This document shows, piece by piece, positions 12,293-22,530 of a stretch of DNA of 64,000 bases (position 1 is the first letter of the stretch; each line of letters begins with the position of its first letter). The stretch lies in assembly GCF_022129445.1 (NCBI RefSeq), contig NZ_JADQAQ010000005.1, positions 73,322-137,321 on the forward strand. The letters run 5' to 3'. This DNA is from Photobacterium sp. Ph5 (lineage in GTDB: Bacteria > Pseudomonadota > Gammaproteobacteria > Enterobacterales > Vibrionaceae). A program made the position numbers and the translations under genes. The notes beneath the pieces are model-generated. The model was not told where the DNA came from. It made no database searches and saw nothing but the letters and a program-made list of their open reading frames with translations.

Positions 12293-13606
12293 TTAGGATT
12301 CTTGTTTTAGAGGGTGAAAGTTAACTTCTTCATCTTTAGCCGCAGCTTTAGGATCATTGAAGCGTTCAATATCAAGCTCGTTTTCACTCTTAGCGACAAT
12401 ACATGTCACTACAGAGTCACCAGTAATGTTGACAGCAGTACGGATCATATCAAGCAGGCGGTCAACACCCATGATGATTGCAATACCTTCAACTGGAAGA
12501 CCAACTTGGTTTAGTACCATGGCCAGCATGATTAAGCCGACACCAGGAACACCCGCTGTACCAATAGAGGCAAGTGTTGCAGTGACAATAACGGCAATGT
12601 AGTCACCCATGCTTAGGTCAATGTTGAACGCTTGAGCAATAAATACTGTCGCGACACCTTGCATGATAGCTGTGCCATCCATATTAATGGTTGCACCTAG
12701 CGGTACTGTAAATGAAGCAATCTTGTTATTGACACCAAGACGTTTGGTTGCTGTTTCCATCGTAACTGGAATTGTTGCATTTGATGATGCTGTTGAGAAA
12801 GCAAACATCACCGCATCTTCCATTTTCTTTAGGAAAGTAATAGGGCTTAGACCGGTAAAGATCTTTAGCATCGCGCTGTATGTTACTAAACCGTGGATCA
12901 GTAAAGCGGCAACAAGCACTAAGAAGTAGTTAATCAGGTTAAAGATTGCATCTAGCCCTAATCCTGTAAATAGCTTAGCCATTAGGAAGAACACACCGAA
13001 TGGTGCAATGTTCATTAGTAATGCAACAAGCTTCATGATTACTTCATTAAGATCTTTGAATACTTCAGCGATACGTTCACCAGGTTTACCCGCAGCACTA
13101 ATTGCGATACCGAATAATACGGCAAAGACAATGATTTGAAGAGTATTACCATTTGCCATAGAACTTATTGGGTTAGTTGGGAACATGCCCACAATAACGC
13201 TACCTAGCGTTGGCGCTTCTTTTGCAGCAAATGTTGTTGCTGCGCTTAGATCTGCACCTGCACCTGGTTGGAATACATTTGCAAGGAAGAGTGCGAGGGT
13301 AATAGCAATGGCAGTCGTTGCAAGATAAAACAAGACTGTTTTACCACCTAGGCGGCCTAATGTTGCGATATCTTTTAATGAACTAGTACCACAAACCAGC
13401 GATACAAAAACGAGAGGCACTACAAGCATCTTTAAGCTGGCAATGAAAATTTTGCCACCAACATCGAATAAACCATTAACGATGTATTCGTGGATAAAAG
13501 AGATATCAGCTAAAAAGGTGCGAATTAAAAATCCTGTTAGAATACCCAGTACCATACCGAGGATCACTCGGGAGGTGAGGGACATTTTTTTCTTTGTCGT
13601 TGACAT
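12293..13606 (-). CDS. Dicarboxylate/amino acid:cation symporter (DAACS family)
   Basis: Inner-membrane secondary carrier of the GltPh/EAAT fold that imports glutamate/aspartate or C4-dicarboxylates with Na+ or H+. 437 residues. Family hallmarks are the serine-rich hairpin FSTASSNATIPVT near residue 270, the NMDGTAIMQG motif near 305, and the C-terminal hairpin and helix 8 GVPGVGLIMLAMVLNQVG and GVDRLLDMIRTAVNITGD. I chose ATG 13606 (MSTTKKKMSL) because AAGGAAAA precedes it; an upstream in-frame ATG at 13639 lacks a good site. Substrate and coupling ion cannot be read from the sequence. Confidence 0.93.
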   Translation of the reverse strand: MSTTKKKMSLTSRVILGMVLGILTGFLIRTFLADISFIHEYIVNGLFDVGGKIFIASLKMLVVPLVFVSLVCGTSSLKDIATLGRLGGKTVLFYLATTAIAITLALFLANVFQPGAGADLSAATTFAAKEAPTLGSVIVGMFPTNPISSMANGNTLQIIVFAVLFGIAISAAGKPGERIAEVFKDLNEVIMKLVALLMNIAPFGVFFLMAKLFTGLGLDAIFNLINYFLVLVAALLIHGLVTYSAMLKIFTGLSPITFLKKMEDAVMFAFSTASSNATIPVTMETATKRLGVNNKIASFTVPLGATINMDGTAIMQGVATVFIAQAFNIDLSMGDYIAVIVTATLASIGTAGVPGVGLIMLAMVLNQVGLPVEGIAIIMGVDRLLDMIRTAVNITGDSVVTCIVAKSENELDIERFNDPKAAAKDEEVNFHPLKQES

Positions 13607-13994
13607 TGAATTTTCCTTATAATTATTCACTCTGTCCATCTATATATCAGAGCACAAAGAGACTATCAGGACTTCAATGTTTCAACCAAAGTAAAAATAC
13701 GATCAAATATTAACTATATGGTTGATGTCACGTTTTTTATATTTCGGTAAAGTTAAATAGAAGCAATATTAACTACTTGTTAACATTTTAATAGTTTTTA
13801 TATCGGGTTGGTCACGATTTCATCTTAAGTATTTCTTTGGTAAATAGACGGCGCTAATTCTCATAGTATAAGGAAATGTTACTACTTCAGAGTATTTAGC
13901 TATTTTGCTAATGATTCACTTGTAACTTAAAGTGATTTCCCCTGTGGCGTTGTGAATATATATTCTAAATATATGAATTTAAATATTTCAGGTA
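13607..13994. other. Intergenic region upstream of the DAACS gene
   Basis: About 390 AT-rich bases between the DAACS start and the metG terminator, both genes being on the minus strand. It must hold the DAACS promoter. I see no strong hairpin, small gene or recognisable operator. Confidence 0.4.
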
Positions 13995-14021
13995 TAAAAA
14001 AGGGCACAAATTTTGTGCCCT
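13995..14021 (-). terminator. Terminator of metG
   Basis: On the minus strand AGGGCACAAA / TTTGTGCCC form a perfect stem followed by a T-run (plus-strand A-run 13995-14001). Confidence 0.85.
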
Positions 14022-14043
14022 CTATATATAAATGAAGTGTAAA

Positions 14044-16089
14044 TTACATTACACGCATACCAGGCTGTGCACCTTCATGTGGCTCTAGGATCCAAAGATC
14101 TTTACCACCAGGGCCTGCTGCTAGGATCATGCCTTCAGACATGCCGAACTTCATTTTTCGAGGTTTAAGGTTAGCAACCATAACTGTCATTTTGCCCACT
14201 AACTCTTCTGGTGTGTAAGCAGACTTAATACCAGAGAATACTTGGCGCATTTCACCGCCAATATCTAATTGGAATTTAAGTAGTTTGTTTGCCTTTGGAA
14301 CTTCTTCACAAGAAACGATCTTAGCGATACGCATATCCACTTTTGCAAAATCGTCAAATTCGATTTCAGCTTCAATCGGCTCATCAGTTAAAGGGCTTGC
14401 AGGTTTTGCTGCCGCTTCAGCCGCTGCCTTATCTGCTGCCGCTTCTTCTTTAGATGATTCAACCATCGCAGCAACGTGTGCAGGATCGATACGGTTAAAT
14501 AATGCTTTAAACTTCGTTACTTCGTGCGCAGTCAGCGGCTTGGCAATTGTTTCCCAAGTTAGTGTTTCGTTTAGGAATGCTTCACTACGCTCAGTCAGTT
14601 TTGGCATGACTGGCTTCAGGTAAGCCATTAGCACGCGGAATAGGTTGATACCTACAGTACAAATTTCTTGTAACTCTTGGTCTTTACCTTCTTGCTTCGC
14701 AACAACCCAAGGTGCTTTTTCATCAACATATTGGTTTGCTTTATCTGCAAGTGCTGTGATTTCACGAATTGCGCGACCGTATTCACGGCTTTCGTATAGT
14801 TCACCGATACGATCAGCGGCTTCAACGAATTCTGCATATAGCTCAGGTTCAACGAAATTATCAGATAACTTGCCATCGAAACGTTTAGCGATGAAGCCTG
14901 CATTACGAGATGCAAGGTTAACAATCTTGTTTACTACGTCACTGTTAACACGTTGCGTGAAATCTTCTAGATTTAAATCTAGATCATCAATACGGCTGTT
15001 TAGTTTAGCAGCGTAATAGTAGCGTAGACACTCTGGATCTAGGTGTTTTAGGTAAGTTCCTGCTTTGATGAACGTACCTTTAGACTTAGACATTTTCGCA
15101 CCATTTACTGTTACGTAACCGTGTACGAATACATTGTTTGGTTTACGGAAACCCGCACCATCTAGCATTGCAGGCCAGAATAGGCTGTGGAAGTAAACAA
15201 TGTCTTTACCAATGAAGTGGTATAGCTCTGTTGAGCTATCTTTATTCCAGAACTCATCGAAGTTTAGATCGTCGCGCTTGTCACAGAGGTTTTTAAATGA
15301 ACCCATGTAACCAATTGGCGCATCTAGCCATACATAGAAGTATTTGCCTGTCTCACCTGGAATTTCAAAGCCGAAGTAAGGAGCGTCACGAGAAATATCC
15401 CACTGTTGCAGGCCTGACTCAAACCACTCTTGCATTTTGTTTGATGTTTCGTCTTGAAGTGCACCAGATTTAGTCCATTCTTTTAACATGCTTTCAAATT
15501 GAGGCAAGTCAAAGAAGAAGTGCTCTGAATCTTTCATTACTGGTGTAGCACCAGATACAGCAGATTTAGGGTTGATCAAATCTGTTGGGCTGTAAGTTTC
15601 GCCACAGTTATCACAGTTGTCACCGTATTGGTCTTCAGCTTTACACTTAGGGCATGTACCTTTTACGAAACGATCCGGTAGAAACATTTCTTTCTCAGGG
15701 TCAAAAAGCTGAGAAATAGTACGGCTAGTGATAAAACCTTTTTCTTTTAGCTGAGTGTACACAAAAGACGCCAGTTCACGGTTTTCCGGTGAATGCGTAC
15801 TGTGGTAGTTGCTAAAATCAATATCGAAGCCAGCAAAATCAGCTTGGTGCTCTTTGCTCACTTCGGCAATCATTTGCTCAGGTTCCATACCCATCTGCTG
15901 GGCCTTAAGCATGATTGGAGTACCGTGTGCATCGTCTGCACAGATGAAATGAACTTCGTTGCCGCGAAGGCGCTGGTAGCGCACCCAAATATCCGCTTGT
16001 ACATGCTCAAGCATGTGACCTAAGTGGATAGAACCGTTAGCATACGGAAGGGCACAGGTAACCAGAATTTTTCTTGGATTGGCAGCCAT
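14044..16089 (-). CDS. metG: Methionyl-tRNA synthetase
   Basis: Class I synthetase that charges initiator and elongator tRNA-Met. 681 residues. The HIGH-type motif is in [12 protein letters not shown] (residues 18-29). A zinc knuckle with CPKC and CDNC lies near 145-161. KMSKS is at about 333. An EMAPII/Trbp111-like C-terminal tRNA-binding domain (about 580-681) gives the dimeric long form, as in E. coli (677). An Ala/Lys-rich hinge joins the two parts. It diverges from mrp (apbC), the usual metG/mrp arrangement. Confidence 0.98.
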   Translation of the reverse strand: MAANPRKILVTCALPYANGSIHLGHMLEHVQADIWVRYQRLRGNEVHFICADDAHGTPIMLKAQQMGMEPEQMIAEVSKEHQADFAGFDIDFSNYHSTHSPENRELASFVYTQLKEKGFITSRTISQLFDPEKEMFLPDRFVKGTCPKCKAEDQYGDNCDNCGETYSPTDLINPKSAVSGATPVMKDSEHFFFDLPQFESMLKEWTKSGALQDETSNKMQEWFESGLQQWDISRDAPYFGFEIPGETGKYFYVWLDAPIGYMGSFKNLCDKRDDLNFDEFWNKDSSTELYHFIGKDIVYFHSLFWPAMLDGAGFRKPNNVFVHGYVTVNGAKMSKSKGTFIKAGTYLKHLDPECLRYYYAAKLNSRIDDLDLNLEDFTQRVNSDVVNKIVNLASRNAGFIAKRFDGKLSDNFVEPELYAEFVEAADRIGELYESREYGRAIREITALADKANQYVDEKAPWVVAKQEGKDQELQEICTVGINLFRVLMAYLKPVMPKLTERSEAFLNETLTWETIAKPLTAHEVTKFKALFNRIDPAHVAAMVESSKEEAAADKAAAEAAAKPASPLTDEPIEAEIEFDDFAKVDMRIAKIVSCEEVPKANKLLKFQLDIGGEMRQVFSGIKSAYTPEELVGKMTVMVANLKPRKMKFGMSEGMILAAGPGGKDLWILEPHEGAQPGMRVM

Positions 16090-16184
16090 AATTACTTATT
16101 TCGCTCATGATGGGTAAAAAACGTAGCTGTAAATACTACCTGATGGTTGCCGTTATTCCTAGCATCAGATACGGTTTTATCCGC

Positions 16185-16272
16185 TTAAAAGCTTGTGAAA
16201 TAGGGCAGTTTTCATGCTTTGGTGGTAGCATTAAGTAAAACAAGTAAAATTAGCGTAGCAACAAGCTTTTAA
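16185..16272. repeat. 12-bp perfect inverted repeat spanning the metG-mrp divergent region
   Basis: TTAAAAGCTTGT (16185-16196) and its exact complement ACAAGCTTTTAA (16261-16272) flank 64 bases in the middle of the divergent promoter region. It may be a paired regulator site or long-range hairpin; function unknown. Confidence 0.4.
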
Positions 16273-16333
16273 ATGACGAACTAAAGGTTAAGTTGTTGCT
16301 CGTTTGATAATAGATTATGTGGAGCGTTAACTT

Positions 16334-17425
16334 ATGACTAACGGTGTGACTCATCGTTTTCAGAATGTTGCTGATATATGCCAATGGCTAAATCACTTTG
16401 AGCATTCTCTTCTTAATTCAGAATGGGCAGATGTGCCTAATGTTGTTTCAATCTCTGCCGATGGTTTAATTACGATCACCATACCTTTTGCTGCGGCTAA
16501 ATTGGTTAATGAACTCGAAGAATGGATTGCCAGCGAGCAACATAACGGTGTAATTCCCTTAAGTGCAACCTTTAGTGTTCGTGCAAAAGTTGCCACCTTA
16601 GCGGTTGAGAATAAACAACCTTTACGCGGTGTGAAAAATATTATCGTAGTGAGCTCTGCAAAGGGCGGGGTCGGTAAATCAACAACTTCAGTTAATTTAG
16701 CTTTAGGTCTTCAACAACAAGGGGCTAAAGTTGGGTTACTTGATGCTGATATTTACGGCCCATCAGTACCTATGATGTTAGGAACGATGGATCAAAAACC
16801 ACAGTCTCCTGATGGTAAAATGATGATGCCTATTGAATCTTGTGGTTTATATACTAATTCTGTGGGGTATTTGGTGCCTGCTGAAAGTGCAACGATTTGG
16901 CGTGGGCCTATGGCATCTAAAGCGTTAGCGCAAATTATCAGTGAGACATGGTGGCCCGATCTTGATTACCTTGTTATTGATATGCCACCAGGTACGGGTG
17001 ACATTCAACTGACGTTATCGCAACAAATACCTGTTACAGGCGCTTTGGTTGTAACTACACCACAAGATTTAGCACTAGCTGATGCTATTAAAGGGATCAG
17101 TATGTTTAATAAAGTGGATGTGCCTGTATTGGGTATTGTTGAGAATATGAGTTATCACGTTTGTAGTCATTGTGGACATCATGAGCATATTTTTGGCACT
17201 GGTGGTGCTGTGAAAATGGCGCAAGATTACTCTGTTCCGTTACTCGCTCAATTACCACTTGATATTAAAGTACGCCAAGATATTGATAACGGTAAGCCAA
17301 CCGTGGCGGCATCGCCTAATTCTGAGCAAGCGGTGGCTTACATTGATTTAGCTGCGACAGTGGCTAGTCGCTTATACTGGCAAGGTGAAATAGCTGCAGA
17401 GCAGATTACAATTCGTACTATGTAA
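16334..17425 (+). CDS. apbC: Iron-sulfur cluster carrier Mrp/ApbC
   Basis: P-loop ATPase of the Mrp/NBP35 family that carries and transfers Fe-S clusters in the cytoplasm. 363 residues. A short N-terminal domain (about 1-95), related in position to the MIP18-like domain of the family, precedes the deviant Walker A SAKGGVGKST (109-118). The bridging-cluster CxxC lies in HVCSHCGHH near residues 276-279, and the family motif DMPPGTGDIQL is near 216. It diverges from metG as in E. coli (mrp). Confidence 0.95.
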   Translation: MTNGVTHRFQNVADICQWLNHFEHSLLNSEWADVPNVVSISADGLITITIPFAAAKLVNELEEWIASEQHNGVIPLSATFSVRAKVATLAVENKQPLRGVKNIIVVSSAKGGVGKSTTSVNLALGLQQQGAKVGLLDADIYGPSVPMMLGTMDQKPQSPDGKMMMPIESCGLYTNSVGYLVPAESATIWRGPMASKALAQIISETWWPDLDYLVIDMPPGTGDIQLTLSQQIPVTGALVVTTPQDLALADAIKGISMFNKVDVPVLGIVENMSYHVCSHCGHHEHIFGTGGAVKMAQDYSVPLLAQLPLDIKVRQDIDNGKPTVAASPNSEQAVAYIDLAATVASRLYWQGEIAAEQITIRTM

Positions 17426-17432
17426 CAATAAT

Positions 17433-17488
17433 ATGAGACGGCTTTTGTCCGTTTTCTATTAAAATGTGTCGGATGTCTCATTTTTATT
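17433..17488 (+). terminator. Probable terminator of apbC
   Basis: ATGAGAC (17433-17439) pairs with GTCTCAT (17474-17480), enclosing an inner weak hairpin and followed by TTTTATT. Moderate support because the loop is long. Confidence 0.5.
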
Positions 17489-17568
17489 GGCATCTGACAT
17501 AACAACTGCTTATAATCAGGCGGTTTAATTATTTATCTCGCCACGTGATCTAACAGGTGCCTTCTGAT

Positions 17569-18213
17569 ATGTCTGAAAATTCACACCAATGCGTTATTAT
17601 TGGTATTGCAGGTGCTTCTGCATCCGGTAAAAGTCTGATTGCCAGTACTGTATATAAAGAGCTAAAAGAAAAAGTAGGCGATCATCAGATCGGTGTTATT
17701 ACGGAAGATTGTTATTACAACGATCAAAGTCACCTGACCATGGATGAGCGGGTCAAAACTAACTACGATCACCCTAACGCCCTTGACCATGATTTACTTT
17801 GTGATCATCTAGAGCAGTTAATAAAAGGTGAAGCTGTAGAAGTTCCACAATATAGCTACAGTGAACATACTCGTTTAAAAGAGACGACGCTATTAACACC
17901 TAAGAAGGTGATTATTTTAGAAGGTATTCTTTTACTTACCGATCCTCGTCTGCGAGATTTAATGCATGCAAGTGTATTTATGGATACACCGCTAGATATT
18001 TGTTTACTTCGTCGTTTACAACGTGATGTTGCAGAGCGTGGTCGTACAATGGAATCTGTGCTTGTTCAGTATCAAAAGACGGTACGCCCTATGTTTATGC
18101 AATTTATTGAACCGTCAAAACAATATGCTGATATTATCGTTCCTCGCGGTGGTAAAAACCGTATTGCAATCGACGTACTGAAAGCGCATATAGCGAAGTT
18201 ATTACGTTCTTAA
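17569..18213 (+). CDS. udk: Uridine kinase
   Basis: Pyrimidine salvage enzyme that phosphorylates uridine and cytidine with GTP or ATP. 214 residues from ATG 17569. Walker A is in [14 protein letters not shown] (about 12-25). The substrate-binding [12 protein letters not shown] and YDHPNALDH segments follow, then the conserved [20 protein letters not shown] near the end. The product aligns with E. coli Udk from its start ([11 protein letters not shown]), so I prefer ATG 17569 to the in-frame GTG at 17557. It sits between apbC and dcd; udk-dcd-asmA is also the E. coli order. Confidence 0.96.
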   Translation: MSENSHQCVIIGIAGASASGKSLIASTVYKELKEKVGDHQIGVITEDCYYNDQSHLTMDERVKTNYDHPNALDHDLLCDHLEQLIKGEAVEVPQYSYSEHTRLKETTLLTPKKVIILEGILLLTDPRLRDLMHASVFMDTPLDICLLRRLQRDVAERGRTMESVLVQYQKTVRPMFMQFIEPSKQYADIIVPRGGKNRIAIDVLKAHIAKLLRS

Positions 18214-18221
18214 ATTTTCAT

Positions 18222-18248
18222 AAGGCTGGCTTTTGCTAGCCTTATTTT
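18222..18248 (+). terminator. Terminator of udk
   Basis: AAGGCTGGC / GCTAGCCTT stem (one G-U pair) with a TTTT loop and an ATTTTT tail, 8 bases after the stop. Confidence 0.75.
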
Positions 18249-18332
18249 TATCTTTCGGGAAACCCTGTTAAGATTTGCCTACACAGGTATTATTGATAAT
18301 ACGTGTGTTTTGTTATTCAGGAGAAAGCTCAA

Positions 18333-18926
18333 ATGAGACTTTGTGACAAGGATATCAAGGCGTACCTTGATGAAGGAAAAATCAATATCGAGCCACGTCC
18401 AGCCGATGACTGTATTAGTGGTTTAACTGTTGATGTGACCCTTGGTAATAACTTCCGTATTTTTAATGATCATGGTGCACCCTTTATCGATCTTTCAGGA
18501 AAGAAAGAAGATGTAGCAACGCAACTTGATAAAGTTATGAGTGATGAAATTGTTGTTGAGGAAGGAGAAGCTTTTTTCCTTCATCCAGGACAACTTGCTT
18601 TAGCAGTAACTCATGAATCAGTAACATTACCTGCCAATATCGTAGGTTGGTTGGATGGACGATCATCATTAGCGCGTTTAGGTCTAATGGTACACGTTAC
18701 TGCACACCGTATCGATCCAGGTTGGTCTGGTCGTATCGTACTTGAATTTTATAATTCAGGTCGCTTACCACTGGCATTACGTCCACATATGCCAATTGGT
18801 GCGTTAAGTTTTGAAACCTTATCTGGTGAAGCTGAAAAACCGTATAATAAACGTGTTGACGCTAAATATAAATATCAGCAAGGTGCAGTAGCAAGCCGTA
18901 TTAATGAAGATGATAAAGAGAGTTAA
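18333..18926 (+). CDS. dcd: dCTP deaminase
   Basis: Converts dCTP to dUTP, the main source of dUMP for thymidylate synthesis in enteric-type bacteria. 197 residues from ATG 18333 (MRLCDKDIK), preceded by AGGAG. Trimeric dUTPase-fold motifs are visible: [17 protein letters not shown] near 106-122, [19 protein letters not shown] near 126-144, and the C-terminal Q-rich/GA segment near 186. An upstream in-frame codon at 18303 would place the ribosome-binding site inside the gene. The order udk-dcd-asmA is conserved. Confidence 0.97.
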   Translation: MRLCDKDIKAYLDEGKINIEPRPADDCISGLTVDVTLGNNFRIFNDHGAPFIDLSGKKEDVATQLDKVMSDEIVVEEGEAFFLHPGQLALAVTHESVTLPANIVGWLDGRSSLARLGLMVHVTAHRIDPGWSGRIVLEFYNSGRLPLALRPHMPIGALSFETLSGEAEKPYNKRVDAKYKYQQGAVASRINEDDKES

Positions 18927-18955
18927 TTTCAGTCTTCAATAATTTGTATTTTAAG

Positions 18956-18982
18956 AGGCAATCCATCGTGATTGCCTTTTTG
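18956..18982 (+). terminator. Terminator of dcd
   Basis: GGCAATC / GATTGCC stem with a TTTTT tail, 30 bases after the stop. Confidence 0.75.
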
Positions 18983-19157
18983 TTATGTGTGATATTTTAT
19001 TACCTGATAGTACTACTATGATGTTTAGGGTCGAAACTATCATTATAAATCATTGTCATAACGCAGAGCTTAATATTATTAAGCTTATATTTTAATTGTT
19101 TATATTTCTTATGCAGACTCCTAATCGTGATAATGGGTGCTATGGAAAGAGGGTAGT

Positions 19158-21350
19158 ATGAAAAAATTACTGTATGTTTTAATCGGTATTATTATCGTCG
19201 TTGTACTTGGGATCACAGCCCTTGCCACGTTAGTAAATCCCAATCAGTTTAAAGCTGTGATTGCAGAGCAAGTAAAAAAGCAAACAGGGCGTGAATTGGA
19301 TATTCGCGGCGATATTAACTGGCGTTTTTTCCCAACATTAGGTTTAAGTGTGGGGGAAACAACGTTAAATAACCCTCAAGGCTTTGCTCAACCAAACCTA
19401 ATTCAATTTAAGCAGGCAGAGTTGTCTGTTTCAGTATTGCCGCTTTTATCTCATGAGCTTGATATTGGGAAAGTACGTTTAGATGGTGCGCATGTTTTTG
19501 TTCAAACACTGAAAGATGGTCGTAGTAATTTAGATGGCCTAACTGAAAAGTCATCAGTGAAGGAAGTGAATGACTCTACATCATCAAAAGCTAATAAAGA
19601 TGCTGTTAGTAATGTTCAGGATGAGCAGTCAACTGCATCAAAGGTAAAGGCACAGCCATGGAAAATATCTCTTGCAGGGGTTGAACTTATCAATGCTAGT
19701 GTTGATATTATTAATGACAAAACCGCATCGAATATTGCGTTAAATAAGGTGAATTTCACCTTAGATAAGCTGACACCAAATACATGGACGAAAGCGACAT
19801 TTGATATTTCGGGAAGTGCAAATGCGCTTAAATTTGCGGCTAAAGGCAGTACCGAGTTGAATTTGTCTTCTGCATATCAATTAGCGGAATTAAAAAATTT
19901 AGATTTATCTCTTATTGCACAAGATGGAAAAACTGAGATAAAACAAGCTCAAGTAACGTTGGATCATTTTAAGTATGGTCAATGGGCAACGGTTAATCTA
20001 AATATAGATGGCCAATTACCAGAGTTGGCTTTTGTTACCAAAGGGAAAACCCAGTTTAAATTATCGTCTGATAGAAATATTCTGACTTTAGAGAACCTAT
20101 CAATAGATAATGCATTGTCAGGCAAAGCGTTACCTCGCCCTAAGATGCAGGTAAACATTAAAACCAATGCTAGTTATGATTTAACGACAAAAACAGCGAC
20201 GTTATCAAAACTCAATGTGAATGCTGATGAACTAGCGTTAATGGGAGATGTATCATTTATCAACCATGATGTTCCCGTTATCCGTTTTAACTTATCTAGC
20301 GACAATATTAATGTTGATAACTGGCTTAACAAGCAGCATGGACAGGTTTCACCTAAAAAGCCTGCAGGATCAGATCAAGCTGTAAACAACGCATCAACCG
20401 AAATCGCTGCGTCAACGCCACAACAAACATCTTCACAATCGGTATCAAATACTCCTCCTGCAATACAAGAGCCGGATCTTTCAGGATTAAAAGGTATTGA
20501 TGTTGACGGAACGATAATGGCGAAAAGGTTCACTATTTCACAGGCACATTTGTCTGATGTGAAATTGTCGGTTGTCATTAAAAATGGGATTGCAAAGCTA
20601 AATTCGTTTACGGCAAATTTATATAAAGGCACAGTGAGTGTATCTGCACAATTGAATGTAAATACACCTTTAGCTAGCTATCAATTACATAATCAAATAA
20701 AGGGTGTTGAAATCCAGCCATTATTGGAAGATGTTGCTAATAATAAGCAGTTAGCTGGACGTGCAAATATTATTGTTAATCTTGCAGGTAAAGGCTTATC
20801 TTCACAACATTTGAAAAATAACAGTACAGGTACGATTAATGTGAATCTAACCGACGGCGCTGTTTATGGTGTGAATATATCGGAGATGATCCGTTCGGCA
20901 AAAGCCCGTTTAAAAGGTGAGAAGTTAGCAGATAGTCAGAAGCAAAAGAAAACCGATTTCTCTTCTTTAACGGCATTGCTGCAATTAGGGCAAGGCCAAG
21001 CAAAGATCGATAATCTTCATCTAGTTTCACCATTACTTGATATTAATGGTAGTGGTACGACTAATTTAAATAATGAGTCATTAAACTTTTCTGTTGATAC
21101 TGCTATTGTAGCAAGTGGTAAAGGTCTAGATGAATTGAAAGGTATTACCGTTCCTATTAGAATAAAAGGCACATGGCAGCAGCCTAAATATCAATTAGAT
21201 TTAAAAAACCTCTTTAAGCAAAATAGTGGATTAGAGCAGAAAGCGAAGAAAGAGCTAAACCGTGGTCTTGAAAAGTTATTAGGTGATAAAGCCAAAGACG
21301 AAAAGATTAAAAATGTAGCGGATCAATTGCTTAAAGGTTTGTTTAACTAA
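19158..21350 (+). CDS. asmA: AsmA family protein
   Basis: Large inner-membrane-anchored periplasmic protein of the AsmA/repeating beta-groove family, linked to outer-membrane assembly and lipid transport. 730 residues from ATG 19158, with GAGGG just upstream. One N-terminal helix (about 4-25, MKKLLYVLIGIIIVVVLGIT) anchors it. The family N-terminal AsmA domain (NPNQFKAVIAEQVKKQTGRE and GDINWRFFPTLGLSVGET) follows, and the C-terminal AsmA region with GTINVNLTDGAVYGVNI lies near 565. A Ser/Lys-rich insertion near 135-165 and a Ser/Pro/Thr-rich one near 400-440 separate the domains. It follows udk and dcd as in E. coli. Confidence 0.92.
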   Translation: MKKLLYVLIGIIIVVVLGITALATLVNPNQFKAVIAEQVKKQTGRELDIRGDINWRFFPTLGLSVGETTLNNPQGFAQPNLIQFKQAELSVSVLPLLSHELDIGKVRLDGAHVFVQTLKDGRSNLDGLTEKSSVKEVNDSTSSKANKDAVSNVQDEQSTASKVKAQPWKISLAGVELINASVDIINDKTASNIALNKVNFTLDKLTPNTWTKATFDISGSANALKFAAKGSTELNLSSAYQLAELKNLDLSLIAQDGKTEIKQAQVTLDHFKYGQWATVNLNIDGQLPELAFVTKGKTQFKLSSDRNILTLENLSIDNALSGKALPRPKMQVNIKTNASYDLTTKTATLSKLNVNADELALMGDVSFINHDVPVIRFNLSSDNINVDNWLNKQHGQVSPKKPAGSDQAVNNASTEIAASTPQQTSSQSVSNTPPAIQEPDLSGLKGIDVDGTIMAKRFTISQAHLSDVKLSVVIKNGIAKLNSFTANLYKGTVSVSAQLNVNTPLASYQLHNQIKGVEIQPLLEDVANNKQLAGRANIIVNLAGKGLSSQHLKNNSTGTINVNLTDGAVYGVNISEMIRSAKARLKGEKLADSQKQKKTDFSSLTALLQLGQGQAKIDNLHLVSPLLDINGSGTTNLNNESLNFSVDTAIVASGKGLDELKGITVPIRIKGTWQQPKYQLDLKNLFKQNSGLEQKAKKELNRGLEKLLGDKAKDEKIKNVADQLLKGLFN

Positions 21351-21382
21351 CAATATTTCCTATGTTGGTCACGTTATTACTG

Positions 21383-21417
21383 AAAAGGTTTGCTTATTAA
21401 GGCAAGCCTTTTCTATT
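21383..21417 (+). terminator. Terminator of asmA
   Basis: AAAAGGTTTGC pairs with GCAAGCCTTTT (11 bp, one G-U), followed by CTATTTTA, 33 bases after the stop. Confidence 0.75.
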
Positions 21418-21518
21418 TTATATGTTTTTGATACTAAAAAGTAAATGGCGACTTTTTAGTAAGAAAGTGAGCAGTAATTACTGTAACTTGATAAATGAAT
21501 GACGCCATATGATGGATT

Positions 21519-22481
21519 ATGATAGATAAACCGACGTCGACAGATGAAAAGACGACCTTGATGTCAAAAGTAATGGCGATTGTTACTTTTGTGGTCGATA
21601 AAATAAAAGCCTTGCCTCCTATTGATCACTTGATCCGTGCTGCGGATCGTTTTAATGATCGTTTGGGGAGTCAGTTTGGTGCAGCTATCACTTATTTCTC
21701 TTTTTTATCCCTTATCCCTATTTTAATGGTGTTGTTTGCAGCTGCTGGTTTTATATTGGCCTCTAATGCCTCATTACTAAATAGCATTATTGATAAAATA
21801 GTTGCAGGTGTTACTGATCCAAGCTTAGCAACGACATTAAAAAACACTGTTAATATTGCGATTAGTCAGCGTACAACTGTCGGTTTAAGTGGTTTAGCTA
21901 TTGCTTTGTATTCTGGTATTAGTTGGATGGGGAATTTACGTGAAGCCATTCGAGCACAAACCCGTGATGTATGGGAACGTAAACCAGAAGACAAAGATCA
22001 TTTTTTACTGCAATATGTGAAAGATTTTGTCGCACTGACTGGATTGGTGGGCGCATTAATTTTTACCGTTGTGCTAACGTCAGTTGCCGGCTCAGCCCAA
22101 GCAACGATTGTTAATGCGTTAGGTTTAGAAAATATTACTTGGCTACGCCCCGTTCTTACCGCAACAGCTTTAACGATATCAATCTGTGCTAATTACCTTA
22201 TGTTCTTATGGATCTTTTGGATGTTACCAAAGCGTCGTTTTAATCGCTGGGCACTGATGAAAGGAACACTACTTGCAGCGATAGGTTTTGAAGCGATTAA
22301 GTTTGCTATGACGTTCATGTTGCCTAAATTAGCAAGTTCACCATCAGGTGCGGCGTTTGGTTCAATTATAGGTCTAATGGCATTTTTCTATTTCTTTGCG
22401 CGTCTAACGTTATTTTGTGCCGCTTGGATCGCGACTGCAAATGAACACCGGGTATTATCAGCTAACGATGCTGAAAATTAA
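21519..22481 (+). CDS. yihY: YihY/BrkB-type inner membrane protein
   Basis: 320-residue polytopic membrane protein of the YihY/virulence factor BrkB family (once misnamed RNase BN). An N-terminal cytoplasmic stretch leads to about six helices (approximately 60-85, 115-130, 155-180, 200-220, 230-255, 265-290). The conserved FNDRLGSQFGAAITYFSFLSLIPILM core and the terminal GSIIGLMAFFYFFARLTLFCAAW helix are both present. Function is unresolved in the family. It stands alone with its own terminator. Confidence 0.9.
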   Translation: MIDKPTSTDEKTTLMSKVMAIVTFVVDKIKALPPIDHLIRAADRFNDRLGSQFGAAITYFSFLSLIPILMVLFAAAGFILASNASLLNSIIDKIVAGVTDPSLATTLKNTVNIAISQRTTVGLSGLAIALYSGISWMGNLREAIRAQTRDVWERKPEDKDHFLLQYVKDFVALTGLVGALIFTVVLTSVAGSAQATIVNALGLENITWLRPVLTATALTISICANYLMFLWIFWMLPKRRFNRWALMKGTLLAAIGFEAIKFAMTFMLPKLASSPSGAAFGSIIGLMAFFYFFARLTLFCAAWIATANEHRVLSANDAEN

Positions 22482-22498
22482 TAAACAGTGTTAGAAAA

Positions 22499-22530
22499 GA
22501 GGGATGACAATTATTGTCATCCCTTTTTTT
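22499..22530. terminator. Terminator shared by yihY and the convergent zinc-ribbon gene
   Basis: GGGATGACAA / TTGTCATCCC stem, T7 tail on plus and an AAAAGA flank that gives a partial T-run on minus. Placed between convergent stops. Confidence 0.85.

Noticed and set aside
14285-15016. Plus-strand frames of 112 and 123 codons opposite metG
   Set aside because: Antisense shadows of the MetG C-terminal half.
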